A DNA stretch of 29,966 nucleotides from JAWXTK01 sp044433645 (GTDB lineage: Bacteria; Bacteroidota; Bacteroidia; Bacteroidales; Rikenellaceae): positions 1 to 29,966 of the forward strand of contig JAWXTK010000024.1 in NCBI GenBank assembly GCA_044433645.1, read 5' to 3'. The notes under the pieces are model-generated. The model did no database searches and was not told the DNA's origin. It saw only the letters and a program-made list of their open reading frames with translations. Below are positions 1 to 8,347 of the stretch, piece by piece. Positions within the stretch are counted from its first letter, which is position 1; every line of letters begins with the position of its first letter. The translations under genes were made by a program, and so were the position numbers.

Positions 1-1230
1 GCTGTGGGTTACACCACTCATAACATAGACAAAATGGCTGCCGAGGGCATGAGGCTAACTCAGTTTCTTACGGCAGCACCTTTTAGTGGCCCTTCGCGTG
101 CTGGACTAATGACAGGATGTTATCCTGTGCGTGTTAATTTCACAGGAAATCTAACACCAGGTGCAACCAAAGGTCTAAGCCCCAAAGAAATGACTATGGC
201 CGAATTACTAAAGCAAAAAGGCTATACAACAGCAGCTTATGGCAAATGGCACTTGGGCGAGAAACGAGAATTTTTGCCACTTCAGCGTGGTTTTGATGAG
301 TTTTACGGCATACCCTACTCTCATGATATGTGGCTTCATCACCCTCAAAACAGCAAATATAAATTTGGTGATTTACCAACTCTCAGTGGCAACGATATTG
401 TAGAAATCAATGTTGACCCTGCGAGAATCACCACTGATTATACAGAACACACAGTCGACTTCATAAAAAGAAATAAGAAAAATCCTTTCTTTATTTATCT
501 TGCTCATCCCATGCCTCACACACCTTTGGCCGTGAGCGATAAGTTTAAGGGCAAGAGCGAAGTGGGTCTCTATGGTGACGTGATGATGGAGCTAGACTGG
601 AGCGTTGCGCAAATTTTAAAGGCTCTGCGCACAGAGAAAATAGAAGAAAATACCATGGTCGTATTAACCTCGGACAATGGCCCTGCACTAATGTATGGCA
701 ATCACGCAGGTAGCTCAGGAGGTCTACGCGAGGGCAAGGGCGCAACTTACGAAGGTGGCCACAGAGTACCTTGTATTATCTACTGGAAGGGAGTTGTAGA
801 GGCCGGCAGCGTGAGCAGTAAATTAGCATCTAACATAGATTTATTTGCTACGGCAGCAGAAATCTCAGGCGCACCTCTTCCAGAAAGAGCAATAGACGGA
901 GTGAGTTTATTGCCTATACTCAAAGGTGAACCTGGAGCAAATCCTCGTAAATATTATATATATCAAAAAGGTGCAGGAGGAGTTAGAGCCGTGTCAAATG
1001 GTTTATACAAATTAGTTTTCCCTCACTCATTTACATCTTGCACAACAACCATACCTGGCAAAGACGGCATACCTGGCAAACGAGCTGGCATGAAAATCAC
1101 AACTATGGAACTATATGATTTGCGCCGTGATGCTGGCGAGCGTTACAACGTTATAAGTGAGCACCCCGAAATAATGGAAGAACTTAAACAAGTGGCAAAC
1201 GAATATAGACAAAGTTTAAAAAAAGACTAA
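1..1230 (+). CDS. Sulfatase (arylsulfatase A-like, Ser-type), 5' end cut by window
   Basis: Type I sulfatase, hydrolysing sulfate esters, in Bacteroidota often on host or algal glycans. The frame is open from base 1, and the usual start (signal peptide and the first metal-binding DD pair) is missing, so the gene begins upstream; the GTG at base 4 is not a credible start. The modification site reads SGPSR, with the Ser codon at 85-87 in the place where Cys-type enzymes have Cys. This Ser would be converted to formylglycine by an anaerobic sulfatase-maturating enzyme (not in the window). The motifs GKWHLG (bases 241-258) and TSDNG (about 667-681) carry conserved metal and substrate residues. 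The C-terminal part is complete and ends in TAA. A secreted LamG protein follows 57 bp later on the same strand. Family is secure; the substrate cannot be read from the sequence. Confidence 0.93.
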   Translation, partial: AVGYTTHNIDKMAAEGMRLTQFLTAAPFSGPSRAGLMTGCYPVRVNFTGNLTPGATKGLSPKEMTMAELLKQKGYTTAAYGKWHLGEKREFLPLQRGFDEFYGIPYSHDMWLHHPQNSKYKFGDLPTLSGNDIVEINVDPARITTDYTEHTVDFIKRNKKNPFFIYLAHPMPHTPLAVSDKFKGKSEVGLYGDVMMELDWSVAQILKALRTEKIEENTMVVLTSDNGPALMYGNHAGSSGGLREGKGATYEGGHRVPCIIYWKGVVEAGSVSSKLASNIDLFATAAEISGAPLPERAIDGVSLLPILKGEPGANPRKYYIYQKGAGGVRAVSNGLYKLVFPHSFTSCTTTIPGKDGIPGKRAGMKITTMELYDLRRDAGERYNVISEHPEIMEELKQVANEYRQSLKKD

Positions 1231-1252
1231 ATAAATTTTAACCTTTTGTAAA

Positions 1253-1296
1253 AATCATCATCTATTGTAGTATAACAATTACAATAGATGATGATT
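1253..1296 (+). promoter_or_regulatory. 17-bp perfect inverted repeat over the LamG gene start
   Basis: Arms at 1253-1269 and 1280-1296 are perfectly complementary over 17 bp around a 10-nt loop. The right arm contains two of the three in-frame ATGs of the next gene (1288, 1291) and ends right before the third (1297). In mRNA it would hide the ribosome entry region. No T-run follows it on the plus strand, so it is not a standard terminator for the sulfatase. On the minus strand the stem is followed by five Ts, so it could stop antisense transcription. The structure is seen directly; the role is inferred. Confidence 0.6.
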
Positions 1297-2058
1297 ATGA
1301 AATACTTTTTACTTATGGCTATTGCTACGACAATGGCAATATCTGCATCAGCCCACGATAATGACATGGTTGCTTATTGGTCGTTTGACAATGACTCAGA
1401 AAACACAGTTATTGATTTAAGTCAAAACAAAAATCACGGTGCAAGCCTAGATGTAGACTACACAAAAGGTGTTGTGGGCAAGGCTGCCTATTTTAACGGC
1501 AAGACATCTAAGATAATTATTCCCAACACACCTAAAGAAATTACAAATCTAAAACAGGGCTCAATTTCATGCTGGTTTAAGTTTGAAAACCAAGGAGGCC
1601 AGATTTTACCCATACTCTACCTTGGTAAAGCTACCTCGGGCAGACCTAACCACAGCATGGTAATAGAGGTTGGGCACGATAGGGGTAATGCCCAAAATCG
1701 TAGACTTTACCTAACGACTATTGTAGGAAGAGGTAGCAATTTTTGTGTGGACTCAAACTATAATCTCAACGAAAATACTTGGTATCACTATGTTGCCGTA
1801 GTATCTAAAAGTGGAAACACCATTTACATTAATGGAAAAGAGCACAAAAACCGAAGGTATAATCTAGGCTCAAACTCATCATACACCACATTCTTCTACC
1901 ATGTGCCAACCAAAGAATTACTCTCGATAGGTTACGGCAAATATTCACAAGAAGAGCCTTTCTACTCATTCAAAGGATCAATAGACGAACTTAGAATCTA
2001 TGACTCAGCCCTAAGCTCAGAGCAAGTTAAAGCGCTTTATAGTCAAGGAGTGAAATAA
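1288..2058 (+). CDS. Secreted LamG/concanavalin A-like domain protein
   Basis: A protein of about 253-256 aa with a Sec signal peptide (MKYFLLMAIATTMA, then ISASA, cleavage probably just after) followed by one LamG-type jellyroll domain across nearly the whole mature protein. Supporting signs are the opening MVAYWSFDNDSEN, the middle WYHYVAVVSKSGNTIYING, and the closing SIDELRIYDSALSSEQV, which is typical of the LamG_3 family. Such domains bind carbohydrate; no catalytic domain is present. Three in-frame ATGs (1288, 1291, 1297) are possible starts; 1297 gives the most ordinary signal peptide. It follows a sulfatase, so a role in sulfated glycan binding is plausible but unproven. A long hairpin covers its start region. 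The domain call is firm; the ligand is unknown. Confidence 0.85.
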   Translation: MMIMKYFLLMAIATTMAISASAHDNDMVAYWSFDNDSENTVIDLSQNKNHGASLDVDYTKGVVGKAAYFNGKTSKIIIPNTPKEITNLKQGSISCWFKFENQGGQILPILYLGKATSGRPNHSMVIEVGHDRGNAQNRRLYLTTIVGRGSNFCVDSNYNLNENTWYHYVAVVSKSGNTIYINGKEHKNRRYNLGSNSSYTTFFYHVPTKELLSIGYGKYSQEEPFYSFKGSIDELRIYDSALSSEQVKALYSQGVK

Positions 2059-2071
2059 TCTCATAAAAAAA

Positions 2072-2102
2072 TTGCAAACAAAAAATATTGTTCGTAGTTT
2101 TA
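2072..2102 (+). promoter_or_regulatory. Possible promoter of the arsenic set
   Basis: A TTG at 2072-2074 and TAgtTTTA at 2095-2102, spaced 20 bp, resemble the Bacteroidetes -33 TTTG and -7 TAnnTTTG elements. It lies 26 bp before the thioredoxin-like gene. The match is imperfect at the last -7 base. Confidence 0.35.
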
Positions 2103-2128
2103 CCACTTACAAACAATTTTATAATAAA

Positions 2129-2362
2129 ATGGAAATTAAAGTATTAGGAACAGGTTGCGCAGGATGCAAAGCATTAGAAGCTACGGTGCGCGAGGTAGTA
2201 GAGGAGCTAAATCTTGATGCTAGCGTTGAAAAAGTGGAAGATATGATGCAAATCATGAGCTATAATATTATGCGTACACCTGCTGTTGTGGTAGACGGCA
2301 ATGTTGTGTCATCGGGCAAAAAACTATCAAAAAGTGAAGTCATAGCTATTCTAAGCAAGTAG
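2129..2362 (+). CDS. Small thioredoxin-like (redox-active disulfide) protein
   Basis: A 77-aa single-domain protein with the thioredoxin/glutaredoxin-like fold. The N-terminal strand MEIKVLGTGCAGCK holds a CxxC (C-A-G-C) redox pair, and MRTPAVVVDGNVV later carries the cis-Pro loop (T-P). This fits the small redox-active disulfide protein 2 family (TIGR00412 type). The ATG at 2129 places the CxxC at the usual distance from the N-terminus; an upstream in-frame TTG at 2072 would add 19 unlikely residues. Its stop overlaps the GTG start of arsC by one base (TAGTG), so the two are probably translationally coupled. In this context it may donate electrons to ArsC or work with the permease; that link is inferred from position. 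Confidence 0.85.
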   Translation: MEIKVLGTGCAGCKALEATVREVVEELNLDASVEKVEDMMQIMSYNIMRTPAVVVDGNVVSSGKKLSKSEVIAILSK

Positions 2363-2775
2363 TGAAAGTTTTAATTTTATGTACAGGCAATAGCTGCCGC
2401 AGCCAAATGGCTCACGGTTTTTTGCAATCGTTTGATAAAGATTTAGAGGTTTACTCAGCAGGTACAGCAGCATCGGGCAAACTAAACCAAGGCGCTGTGA
2501 AGGCCATGGCCGAAGTGGGTATTGATATTTCTACTCACAGTTCAGACTCAGTAGAAAAATATTTAGCCCAGGAGTGGGATTACGTAATTACCGTGTGTGG
2601 TGGCGCAAATAAATCGTGCCCAACATTTAACGCAAGAGTAAAACACAGACTTCATATAGGCTTTGATGACCCCTCAGATGCCGTGGGCACTCCAGAGTTT
2701 ATCGCAAGTGAGTTTGCTCGTGTAAGAGACGAAATCAAGGACGGATTTTATAAATTTTATACTCAAATCAAATGA
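2362..2775 (+). CDS. arsC: Arsenate reductase, low-molecular-weight phosphatase type
   Basis: Reduces arsenate to arsenite in the cytoplasm with thiols from thioredoxin. The 137-aa protein starts at GTG (2362), overlapping the previous stop. The P-loop CTGNSCR gives Cys7-x5-Arg13, the nucleophile and anion-binding Arg. Cys79 and Cys86, seven residues apart, match the two resolving Cys residues of the thioredoxin-coupled (S. aureus pI258-like) ArsC class. FDDPSDA (D102/D103) supplies the general acid loop. Length is typical. The downstream permease start overlaps its stop by 4 bp (ATGA), so this is an operon. A protein tyrosine phosphatase is the alternative, but the Cys triad and the neighbours favour arsenate reductase. 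Confidence 0.92.
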   Translation: MKVLILCTGNSCRSQMAHGFLQSFDKDLEVYSAGTAASGKLNQGAVKAMAEVGIDISTHSSDSVEKYLAQEWDYVITVCGGANKSCPTFNARVKHRLHIGFDDPSDAVGTPEFIASEFARVRDEIKDGFYKFYTQIK

Positions 2776-3740
2776 TACAACGTTTTGCAGATTGGTTAGT
2801 GTACGGAATCTTTGGCTTAGATGCCACATCTCACCTTGGCTCAGCCCTTAACTTTTTCTTCTACGACACGATAAAAATTCTTATCTTACTGTTTTTAATC
2901 AGCTCAGTGATGGGAGTTATTAACGCTTATCTCCCTGTCGAAAAATTACGTAATTACTTAGCTACACGCAAGTTATACGGACTGCAATATTTACTAGCGT
3001 CAGTTTTTGGAGCTATCACCCCTTTTTGCTCGTGCTCGTCTATTCCTTTGTTTATAGGCTTTGTCAAAGGGGGCATACCCTTGGGTGTGACTTTTGCTTT
3101 TCTTATCACTTCGCCCCTGGTTAATGAGGTTGCCGTGGCTATGTTTTTGGGCACTTTTGGTGTTAAGACTACTTTAATTTATGCTCTTTCGGGCATAGCC
3201 TTAGGTGTTATAGGAGGTTATATTTTAGGTAAACTAAAATTAGAAAAACACCTTTCACCTTGGGTGAGAGATTTGCAAGCTAATGCCGAGGTAGAGCAAA
3301 TTGAGTGGGAGCAAAATAAAACAACTTTTCTTACTCGTCTGCCTCAAATCATAAAAGATGCCTGGGGCATAGTGCGTGGGGTTTTGATGTATGTTATCTT
3401 AGGCATAGCCATTGGAGCTGTGATGCACGGTTATGTTCCCGAGGATTTCTTCACAGAGCAACTCTCGGCCGACAAATGGTATGGTGTACCCTTGGCCGTG
3501 ATTTTGGCTGTACCCATGTATGCAAATGCAGCAGGGGTAGTGCCTATTATTCAGGTTTTTGTTGCTAAGGGAGTTGCTCTAGGCACAGCTATCGCGTTTA
3601 TGATGGGGGTTGTGGGTCTATCACTTCCCGAGGCTACCATGCTCAAAAAAGTAATGAGTTGGAAGTTGATTGCTATTTTCTTTGGCACTATCACCTTGTT
3701 TATCGTAGCGCTGGGTTATATTTTTAATTTTGTGATTTAG
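2772..3740 (+). CDS. ArsP/YraQ-family permease
   Basis: A 322-aa inner-membrane permease of the DUF318 (ArsP-type) family. About eight hydrophobic segments are visible, with a central hydrophilic stretch (around residues 160-190). The conserved Cys motif TPFCSCSSIPLF lies near residue 80, followed by TSPLVNEVA. The second half contains VPMYANAAGVVPI, the repeat counterpart. Family members export trivalent organoarsenicals, and related proteins are linked to arsenite. Being coupled to arsC, it probably exports the reduced product. It overlaps arsC by 4 bp. No ArsR-type regulator is visible in the window. Confidence 0.9.
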   Translation: MIQRFADWLVYGIFGLDATSHLGSALNFFFYDTIKILILLFLISSVMGVINAYLPVEKLRNYLATRKLYGLQYLLASVFGAITPFCSCSSIPLFIGFVKGGIPLGVTFAFLITSPLVNEVAVAMFLGTFGVKTTLIYALSGIALGVIGGYILGKLKLEKHLSPWVRDLQANAEVEQIEWEQNKTTFLTRLPQIIKDAWGIVRGVLMYVILGIAIGAVMHGYVPEDFFTEQLSADKWYGVPLAVILAVPMYANAAGVVPIIQVFVAKGVALGTAIAFMMGVVGLSLPEATMLKKVMSWKLIAIFFGTITLFIVALGYIFNFVI

Positions 3741-3742
3741 TG

Positions 3743-3774
3743 TTAGTTAAGCTAGTATTTTTTTGCTATCTTTG
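3743..3774 (+). promoter_or_regulatory. Promoter of putP
   Basis: A perfect Bacteroidetes -7 element TAtcTTTG lies at 3767-3774, about 30 bp before the putP ATG. The -33 element is weak: TTAG at 3743-3746 has the right 20-bp spacing. The gap after the permease stop is otherwise empty. Confidence 0.6.
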
Positions 3775-3804
3775 CACCTCAATTTAATCTAAATTAAGAA
3801 CTAA

Positions 3805-5286
3805 ATGGCAACAATTTTCGGGATATTATTATATTTCAGCTTTATAATCACAGCAGGCATAATATTTTCAAGGCGCAACAATAGCCTAAAAGACTACATC
3901 ATAGGCGACAGGAGCAACAATGTGTGGGTGACAGCTATTTCGGCTCAAGCATCTGACATGAGCAGTTGGCTACTTATGGGACTTCCTGGGGTTTTGTATT
4001 TTAGTGGTCTGGGCGCAGCATCGGGCGTGTGGACTGCTCTAGGACTTATCATAGGCACATCGCTCAACTGGCATTTTGTGGCCGAGAAACTTAGACGCTA
4101 CTCTGCCCTAGCAGGTGATTCTATCACCTTGCCCGAATATTTTGAAAACAGATTCTCTGACCCCACAAAACTTCTCAGGATAATTAGTGGTGTGATTATC
4201 ATAGTATTCTGCACACTTTACACAGCATCGGGACTTAATGCTGGGGGCAAGTTATTTTCTATTATCTTACCTCAGTTAGAATATCAAACAGCAATGTTAA
4301 TCACCCTGCTTATAGTAGTGGTTTACACAGTAATAGGAGGTTTCAAGGCCGTGTGCTGGACTGACCTTTTTCAGGGTTTATTAATGTTTTTTGCTATAAT
4401 TATCATCCCCTCTACGGTTTATTCTATGATAGACCCCGTAGAGGCTGTTAAGAATATAGAACTTGCTGGCGAGGGCTACTTCAGCCTTTTAAAACAAACT
4501 AATGGCGAGGCTCTGCCCATTATGTCTATTATCAACGATATGGCTTGGGGACTTGGATATTTTGGTTTGCCCTATGTGCTAATTAGGTTTATGGCAGCCA
4601 AACAACCTGAGAGTATTAAAACCTCAAAGCGCATAGCGATAGTGTGGGTTACAATTACGCTAGTGGCATCATGTTTTTTAGGCATAGTTGGCCGTATGTA
4701 CTTTGGCAACAGCTTTTTAAACAATCCTTCGGCAGCCGAAACTATCTTTGTGGAATTAGCACTTAAGACTTGCGCACCGTTCTTTGCAGGCATACTTATT
4801 TCAGCTATTTTGGCCGCACTTATGAGCACAGCCGACTCGCAATTATTGAGCGCAAGTTCGTCATTTACAAACGATATCGTCAAACTAGTTTACAAGGGCA
4901 AACTATCAAATAAGGCCGAAGTTGCTGCAAGCCGTGGCTGCATAGTTGTCATCTCTATTATCGCAGCACTTATGGCCTTAGACAAAAACCAGACTGTGAT
5001 GTCTATGGTTCAATATGCTTGGGCAGGTTTTGGCGCTGCCTTTGGGCCTTTGGTCTTGCTATCGCTCTTTAGCCGTAGGATGAACTATCAGGGCGCTATT
5101 GCATCTATGATAACTGGTTTTGTGGTGACTGTGGTGTGGAATAAATTTTTGGCCGAGGCTACGGGAGTGTACGAACTAATCCCAGGATTTTTATTAGCTT
5201 TAGTTGTAGGTATTATCGTTAGCTACTCCACCAAAGCACCTTCACAAAAGGTTGTTGCGCTGTATGATTCTTTGCGCAAGGGATAG
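3805..5286 (+). CDS. putP: Sodium/proline-type symporter (SSS family)
   Basis: A 493-aa inner-membrane transporter of the sodium:solute symporter family (about 13 membrane segments), most like PutP, which imports L-proline with Na+. Near residue 50 ASDMSSWLLMGLPG matches the PutP Na+-binding helix, with D51 at the place of E. coli Asp55. GGFKAVCWTDLFQG near residue 177 and STADSQLLSASSSF near residue 345 are also PutP signatures; the latter holds Na2-site residues. Length is usual. The gene has its own promoter and ends convergently with the methyltransferase gene, 9 bp away. Substrate proline is likely but not certain, since family paralogues carry other solutes. Confidence 0.92.
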   Translation: MATIFGILLYFSFIITAGIIFSRRNNSLKDYIIGDRSNNVWVTAISAQASDMSSWLLMGLPGVLYFSGLGAASGVWTALGLIIGTSLNWHFVAEKLRRYSALAGDSITLPEYFENRFSDPTKLLRIISGVIIIVFCTLYTASGLNAGGKLFSIILPQLEYQTAMLITLLIVVVYTVIGGFKAVCWTDLFQGLLMFFAIIIIPSTVYSMIDPVEAVKNIELAGEGYFSLLKQTNGEALPIMSIINDMAWGLGYFGLPYVLIRFMAAKQPESIKTSKRIAIVWVTITLVASCFLGIVGRMYFGNSFLNNPSAAETIFVELALKTCAPFFAGILISAILAALMSTADSQLLSASSSFTNDIVKLVYKGKLSNKAEVAASRGCIVVISIIAALMALDKNQTVMSMVQYAWAGFGAAFGPLVLLSLFSRRMNYQGAIASMITGFVVTVVWNKFLAEATGVYELIPGFLLALVVGIIVSYSTKAPSQKVVALYDSLRKG

Positions 5287-5304
5287 GTAAAAAATCTACC
5301 CTAT
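5283..5304. terminator. Weak stem between convergent genes
   Basis: ATAGGTA (5283-5289) and TACCCTAT (5297-5304) can pair with one bulged G around an A-rich loop, covering the stops of putP and of the convergent methyltransferase gene. An A/T-rich stretch follows on the right. It may serve as a bidirectional terminator, but the stem is short. Confidence 0.3.
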
Positions 5305-6000
5305 AATAAAAATACAGGGGCGCTTGTGCATATCAGGCATGGGTTCTTTGCGCCATTGAGCTATGCTCATAGTTCTGATAAACTCCTGATTATCAAGTAT
5401 ATCCATAGCTACGCAAAGCCTAGTTTGGGGCGCACATACCTTGATAAAATCCTCAAAAAGTTTACCATTACGATATGGAGCTTCTATGAAAGCCTGAGAC
5501 TGACCCTCGCTATGAAGGCGTTTTTCAAAGCGACGAATAGCTGCAATCCTAGCATCAGATTTTACGGGCAGATAGCCATTAAAAGCAAACGATTGACCAT
5601 TCAGCCCCGATGCCATCATAGACAAAATAATGGACGAAGGGCCCACAAGTGGCATCACGCGCACGCCTTTTTGATGAGCCAAAGCAGCCACATCAGCTCC
5701 TGGGTCTGCAACTCCAGGCACGCCAGCCTCGGAGATAACCCCTGCGCTGCGACCCACTAAAAGTGGTGCTAACATCTGCTCAACATCGCTAGGTGAGGTA
5801 TGCTCGTTAAGTTCCACAAACTCCAACTCATCTATCTTAAGGCCTAATTTCAGGCTACTCAAAAATCTACGCGCTGAGCGTGTATTCTCAACTATATAAT
5901 AGTCTAACTCTTTGATTATGTGATTGTTATATTCTGGAAGTGAATCCATAGGCTCGCCCTGAGAGATAGGGCAAGGCAACATATATAATATTCCTTTCAT
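5296..6000 (-). CDS. SAM-dependent methyltransferase, RsmI-like (tetrapyrrole methylase fold)
   Basis: A 234-aa protein of the COG0313 family, whose main member RsmI 2'-O-methylates C1402 of 16S rRNA. Seen motifs: the N-terminal strand GILYMLPCPISQG; IVENTRSARRF, in place of the RsmI EDTR segment; SEAGVPGVADPG near residue 90, matching the SAM-binding DAGTPgisDPG motif; VGPSSIILSMMASGL near residue 120; and EAPYRN near 175. It is shorter than RsmI (about 275 aa) and lacks its C-terminal region, so it looks like the short Bacteroidetes paralogue rather than RsmI itself. Its ATG overlaps the murF-alr stop by one base (TAATG). Target RNA is unknown. Confidence 0.82.
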   Translation of the reverse strand: MKGILYMLPCPISQGEPMDSLPEYNNHIIKELDYYIVENTRSARRFLSSLKLGLKIDELEFVELNEHTSPSDVEQMLAPLLVGRSAGVISEAGVPGVADPGADVAALAHQKGVRVMPLVGPSSIILSMMASGLNGQSFAFNGYLPVKSDARIAAIRRFEKRLHSEGQSQAFIEAPYRNGKLFEDFIKVCAPQTRLCVAMDILDNQEFIRTMSIAQWRKEPMPDMHKRPCIFIIG

Positions 6001-8336
6001 TATTCTTTGATATAAATTCGTTTTACGCGCGAGGAAATAGAAGTCATAATTTCATAAGAAATCGTGTCTAAAACTCGCGCCATATCATCAACGGTATTCC
6101 CCTTGTCAGTGCCAAAAATCACAACCTCATCACCTATCTTAATATCCAAACCCGTAACATCTAACATGCAGGTATCCATGCATATACGACCAATAATAGG
6201 TACTTTACAGCCTGCTACTTTAACGCTCCACGCTCCATTGCCTAATTTGCGATTTAGTCCGTCGGCATAGCCAATGGGTATGGTTGCAATTTGTCTCTGC
6301 CCCATGATTTTACCCTCGCGGCCGTAGCCTACACTTTGATTCTCATTCATGGTTTTTAGGTGCACTATCCTGGTTTTGAGCTTGCTAATAAAGCTGTGAG
6401 TATAAAGACCTATGCCCAAACGACACATATCAAAATGAGTCTCAGGCAGGCGCTCGATAGCTGCTGTATTGGCTATGTGCAAGAGGGGTTTATAACCTAA
6501 AATATCTATTAAGTGGGCTGTATAATTTTTAAATAATTCTAATTGTTGGTAAGTGAAATCATCCTCCATAGGCTCGTCTGAGACTGCAAAATGCGAGAAA
6601 ATACTTTTAACATTTACAACATCTCTATTACTTAAAAGTATCTCAGCCAAGAGCTTAATATCCTCATTCTCAAAGCCTAAGCGCCCCATACCTGTATCAA
6701 ATTTAAGGTGAACAGGATAATTCAACACTCCGTATCTGCTCGCCGTCTCGATAAAAGAATTTAGCGACGAGAAATTATAAATCTCGGGCTCAAGCTCACT
6801 TGTTATCATCACCTCAAAACTATCTTCATCGGCATTAAGCACCACAATAGGCATGCTCACCCCACTCTGCCTAAGCTCCACACCCTCGTCAGCAAAAGCA
6901 ACAGCTAGAAAGTGTACTCCCTCGTGTTGCAGAGCAAGCGCAATCTCGCCTGCCCCATGACCATAAGACGAAGCCTTGACCATGGCCATTAATTGAGTGC
7001 CCTCAGCGAGTTTACCACGATAATAGTTCAAGTTTTCTATCATAGTACTGAGGTTAACTTCAAGTGTGGTGGTATGGCTTTTTTGTTCAAGAGCATAGCT
7101 TAGCCTTTCAAACGAAAGTGTCCTATTTCCCTTGATTAATATAGCTTTAGATGCTGTGTGTGAGCGTTTTAGCGAGGCTAGGAAATTTTCTGAACTTGTA
7201 TAAAATTCTTTCTTGCACTCAAATAAATGAGCCATGGAAAAAATCTGAGCACCTATACCTATTAAAGTATCAACCTTATATTTTTTGATTTTTTCGGCCA
7301 CCTTTGCATATAAATCCTCCTTAGTCATGCCACTTTGAAGTAAATCCGAGAGGATTACGACTTTTTTTCTGTGAGCTGCAACATGAGACAAATAGTCCAA
7401 GGCTATGGACAAAGAATTTATATCTGAATTATATGAGTCATTGATAATCAGCGAGTTATTTATCCCAGATTTTAATTCTAAGCGCATGGCAACGGCCTGC
7501 AAATTCTTGATTTTTTCCTCTAGCAGCTCTTTGCTAAAGCCCAAATAAGTTAGCACCCCAGCGCACATTGCAATATTTTCTTTTGATGCTCTATCCTCAA
7601 AGGGTGAAGCTACCACTGTGCCCTTAACGTCCTCGCCAATGCCTCGTAACTTGCTGTCTATAAGCGAGTAATCGCTATTATAAAATATTTTTTCTGTGTC
7701 TTTGAACAGTAATAATTTCTCGTCTAACTTATCACTTAGGCTCTTAAAATTCTCTTGGTGAGCATCGCCCAAAGTCGTGATGATGCCAAAATCAGGCTTA
7801 ATCATGCGCTCTAATTTACTCATTTCGCCCTCTTTAGATATACCAGCCTCTATGATAATAATATCCTCATCGCCCTCGGCCATAAGCAGAGACAGTGCCA
7901 CACCAAGCTGAGAATTATAACTCTTGGGCGAGCGAAAAACCTTAAATTTGCTCTGAATAATTTGCGTCAGCCATTCCTTAACGACAGTCTTCCCGTTGCT
8001 CCCCGTGATAGCTAACACTCTGCCACTAAAGCCTTTACGATATTCCTCAGCCAAGCGCTGCAAAGCCTTCAAAGCATTATCAACTACAACAAAGCCTGCC
8101 TTAGCAAAAGCCGATGTGTCAAATTCGCGCTCCACCAAAAAAGCTCTCACGCCTTTTTTATACATCTCAGCGATGTAATTATGTCCATTGTGATTTTCGC
8201 CCTTAATGGCGACAAATATTGAGTCGGAAGAAAAACTATGATTTCTACTATCGCACACAACATTGCTAACCAGAGAATCTACTCCCAGAAAATCTCCCTC
8301 GCAAAGTTCAGCAATAGCACTCAAATAGTTTTTCAT
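6000..8336 (-). CDS. Fused MurF ligase and alanine racemase
   Basis: A 778-aa two-domain cytoplasmic enzyme of peptidoglycan synthesis. Residues 1 to about 420 are MurF, which adds D-Ala-D-Ala to UDP-MurNAc-tripeptide: P-loop TGSNGKT (111-117), the central EAGISKEGEM segment, and NDSYNSD (299-305). Residues from about 424 on are a fold III alanine racemase: PLP Lys454 in MVKASSYGHG, FDTGMGRLGF, HIANTAA, CRLGIGLY, and the catalytic-Tyr region SVGYGR followed by GRICMDTCMLD. The racemase would make the D-Ala used to build the MurF substrate. The PLP-loop reads KASSYGHG rather than the common KADAYGHG. This fusion is known in Bacteroidetes. It lies 11 bp after the lipoprotein gene and overlaps the next gene by one base. 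Confidence 0.95.
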   Translation of the reverse strand: MKNYLSAIAELCEGDFLGVDSLVSNVVCDSRNHSFSSDSIFVAIKGENHNGHNYIAEMYKKGVRAFLVEREFDTSAFAKAGFVVVDNALKALQRLAEEYRKGFSGRVLAITGSNGKTVVKEWLTQIIQSKFKVFRSPKSYNSQLGVALSLLMAEGDEDIIIIEAGISKEGEMSKLERMIKPDFGIITTLGDAHQENFKSLSDKLDEKLLLFKDTEKIFYNSDYSLIDSKLRGIGEDVKGTVVASPFEDRASKENIAMCAGVLTYLGFSKELLEEKIKNLQAVAMRLELKSGINNSLIINDSYNSDINSLSIALDYLSHVAAHRKKVVILSDLLQSGMTKEDLYAKVAEKIKKYKVDTLIGIGAQIFSMAHLFECKKEFYTSSENFLASLKRSHTASKAILIKGNRTLSFERLSYALEQKSHTTTLEVNLSTMIENLNYYRGKLAEGTQLMAMVKASSYGHGAGEIALALQHEGVHFLAVAFADEGVELRQSGVSMPIVVLNADEDSFEVMITSELEPEIYNFSSLNSFIETASRYGVLNYPVHLKFDTGMGRLGFENEDIKLLAEILLSNRDVVNVKSIFSHFAVSDEPMEDDFTYQQLELFKNYTAHLIDILGYKPLLHIANTAAIERLPETHFDMCRLGIGLYTHSFISKLKTRIVHLKTMNENQSVGYGREGKIMGQRQIATIPIGYADGLNRKLGNGAWSVKVAGCKVPIIGRICMDTCMLDVTGLDIKIGDEVVIFGTDKGNTVDDMARVLDTISYEIMTSISSRVKRIYIKE

Positions 8337-8347
8337 TCACTGTTTTT

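Noticed and set aside
4..1230. GTG at base 4 as true start of the sulfatase
   Set aside because: The frame is open to base 1 and the protein would lack the N-terminal metal-binding strand and signal peptide, so the gene is cut by the window.
5326..5760. 144-aa plus-strand open frame
   Set aside because: It is wholly antisense to the RsmI-like methyltransferase gene, and its translation has no recognisable family pattern.
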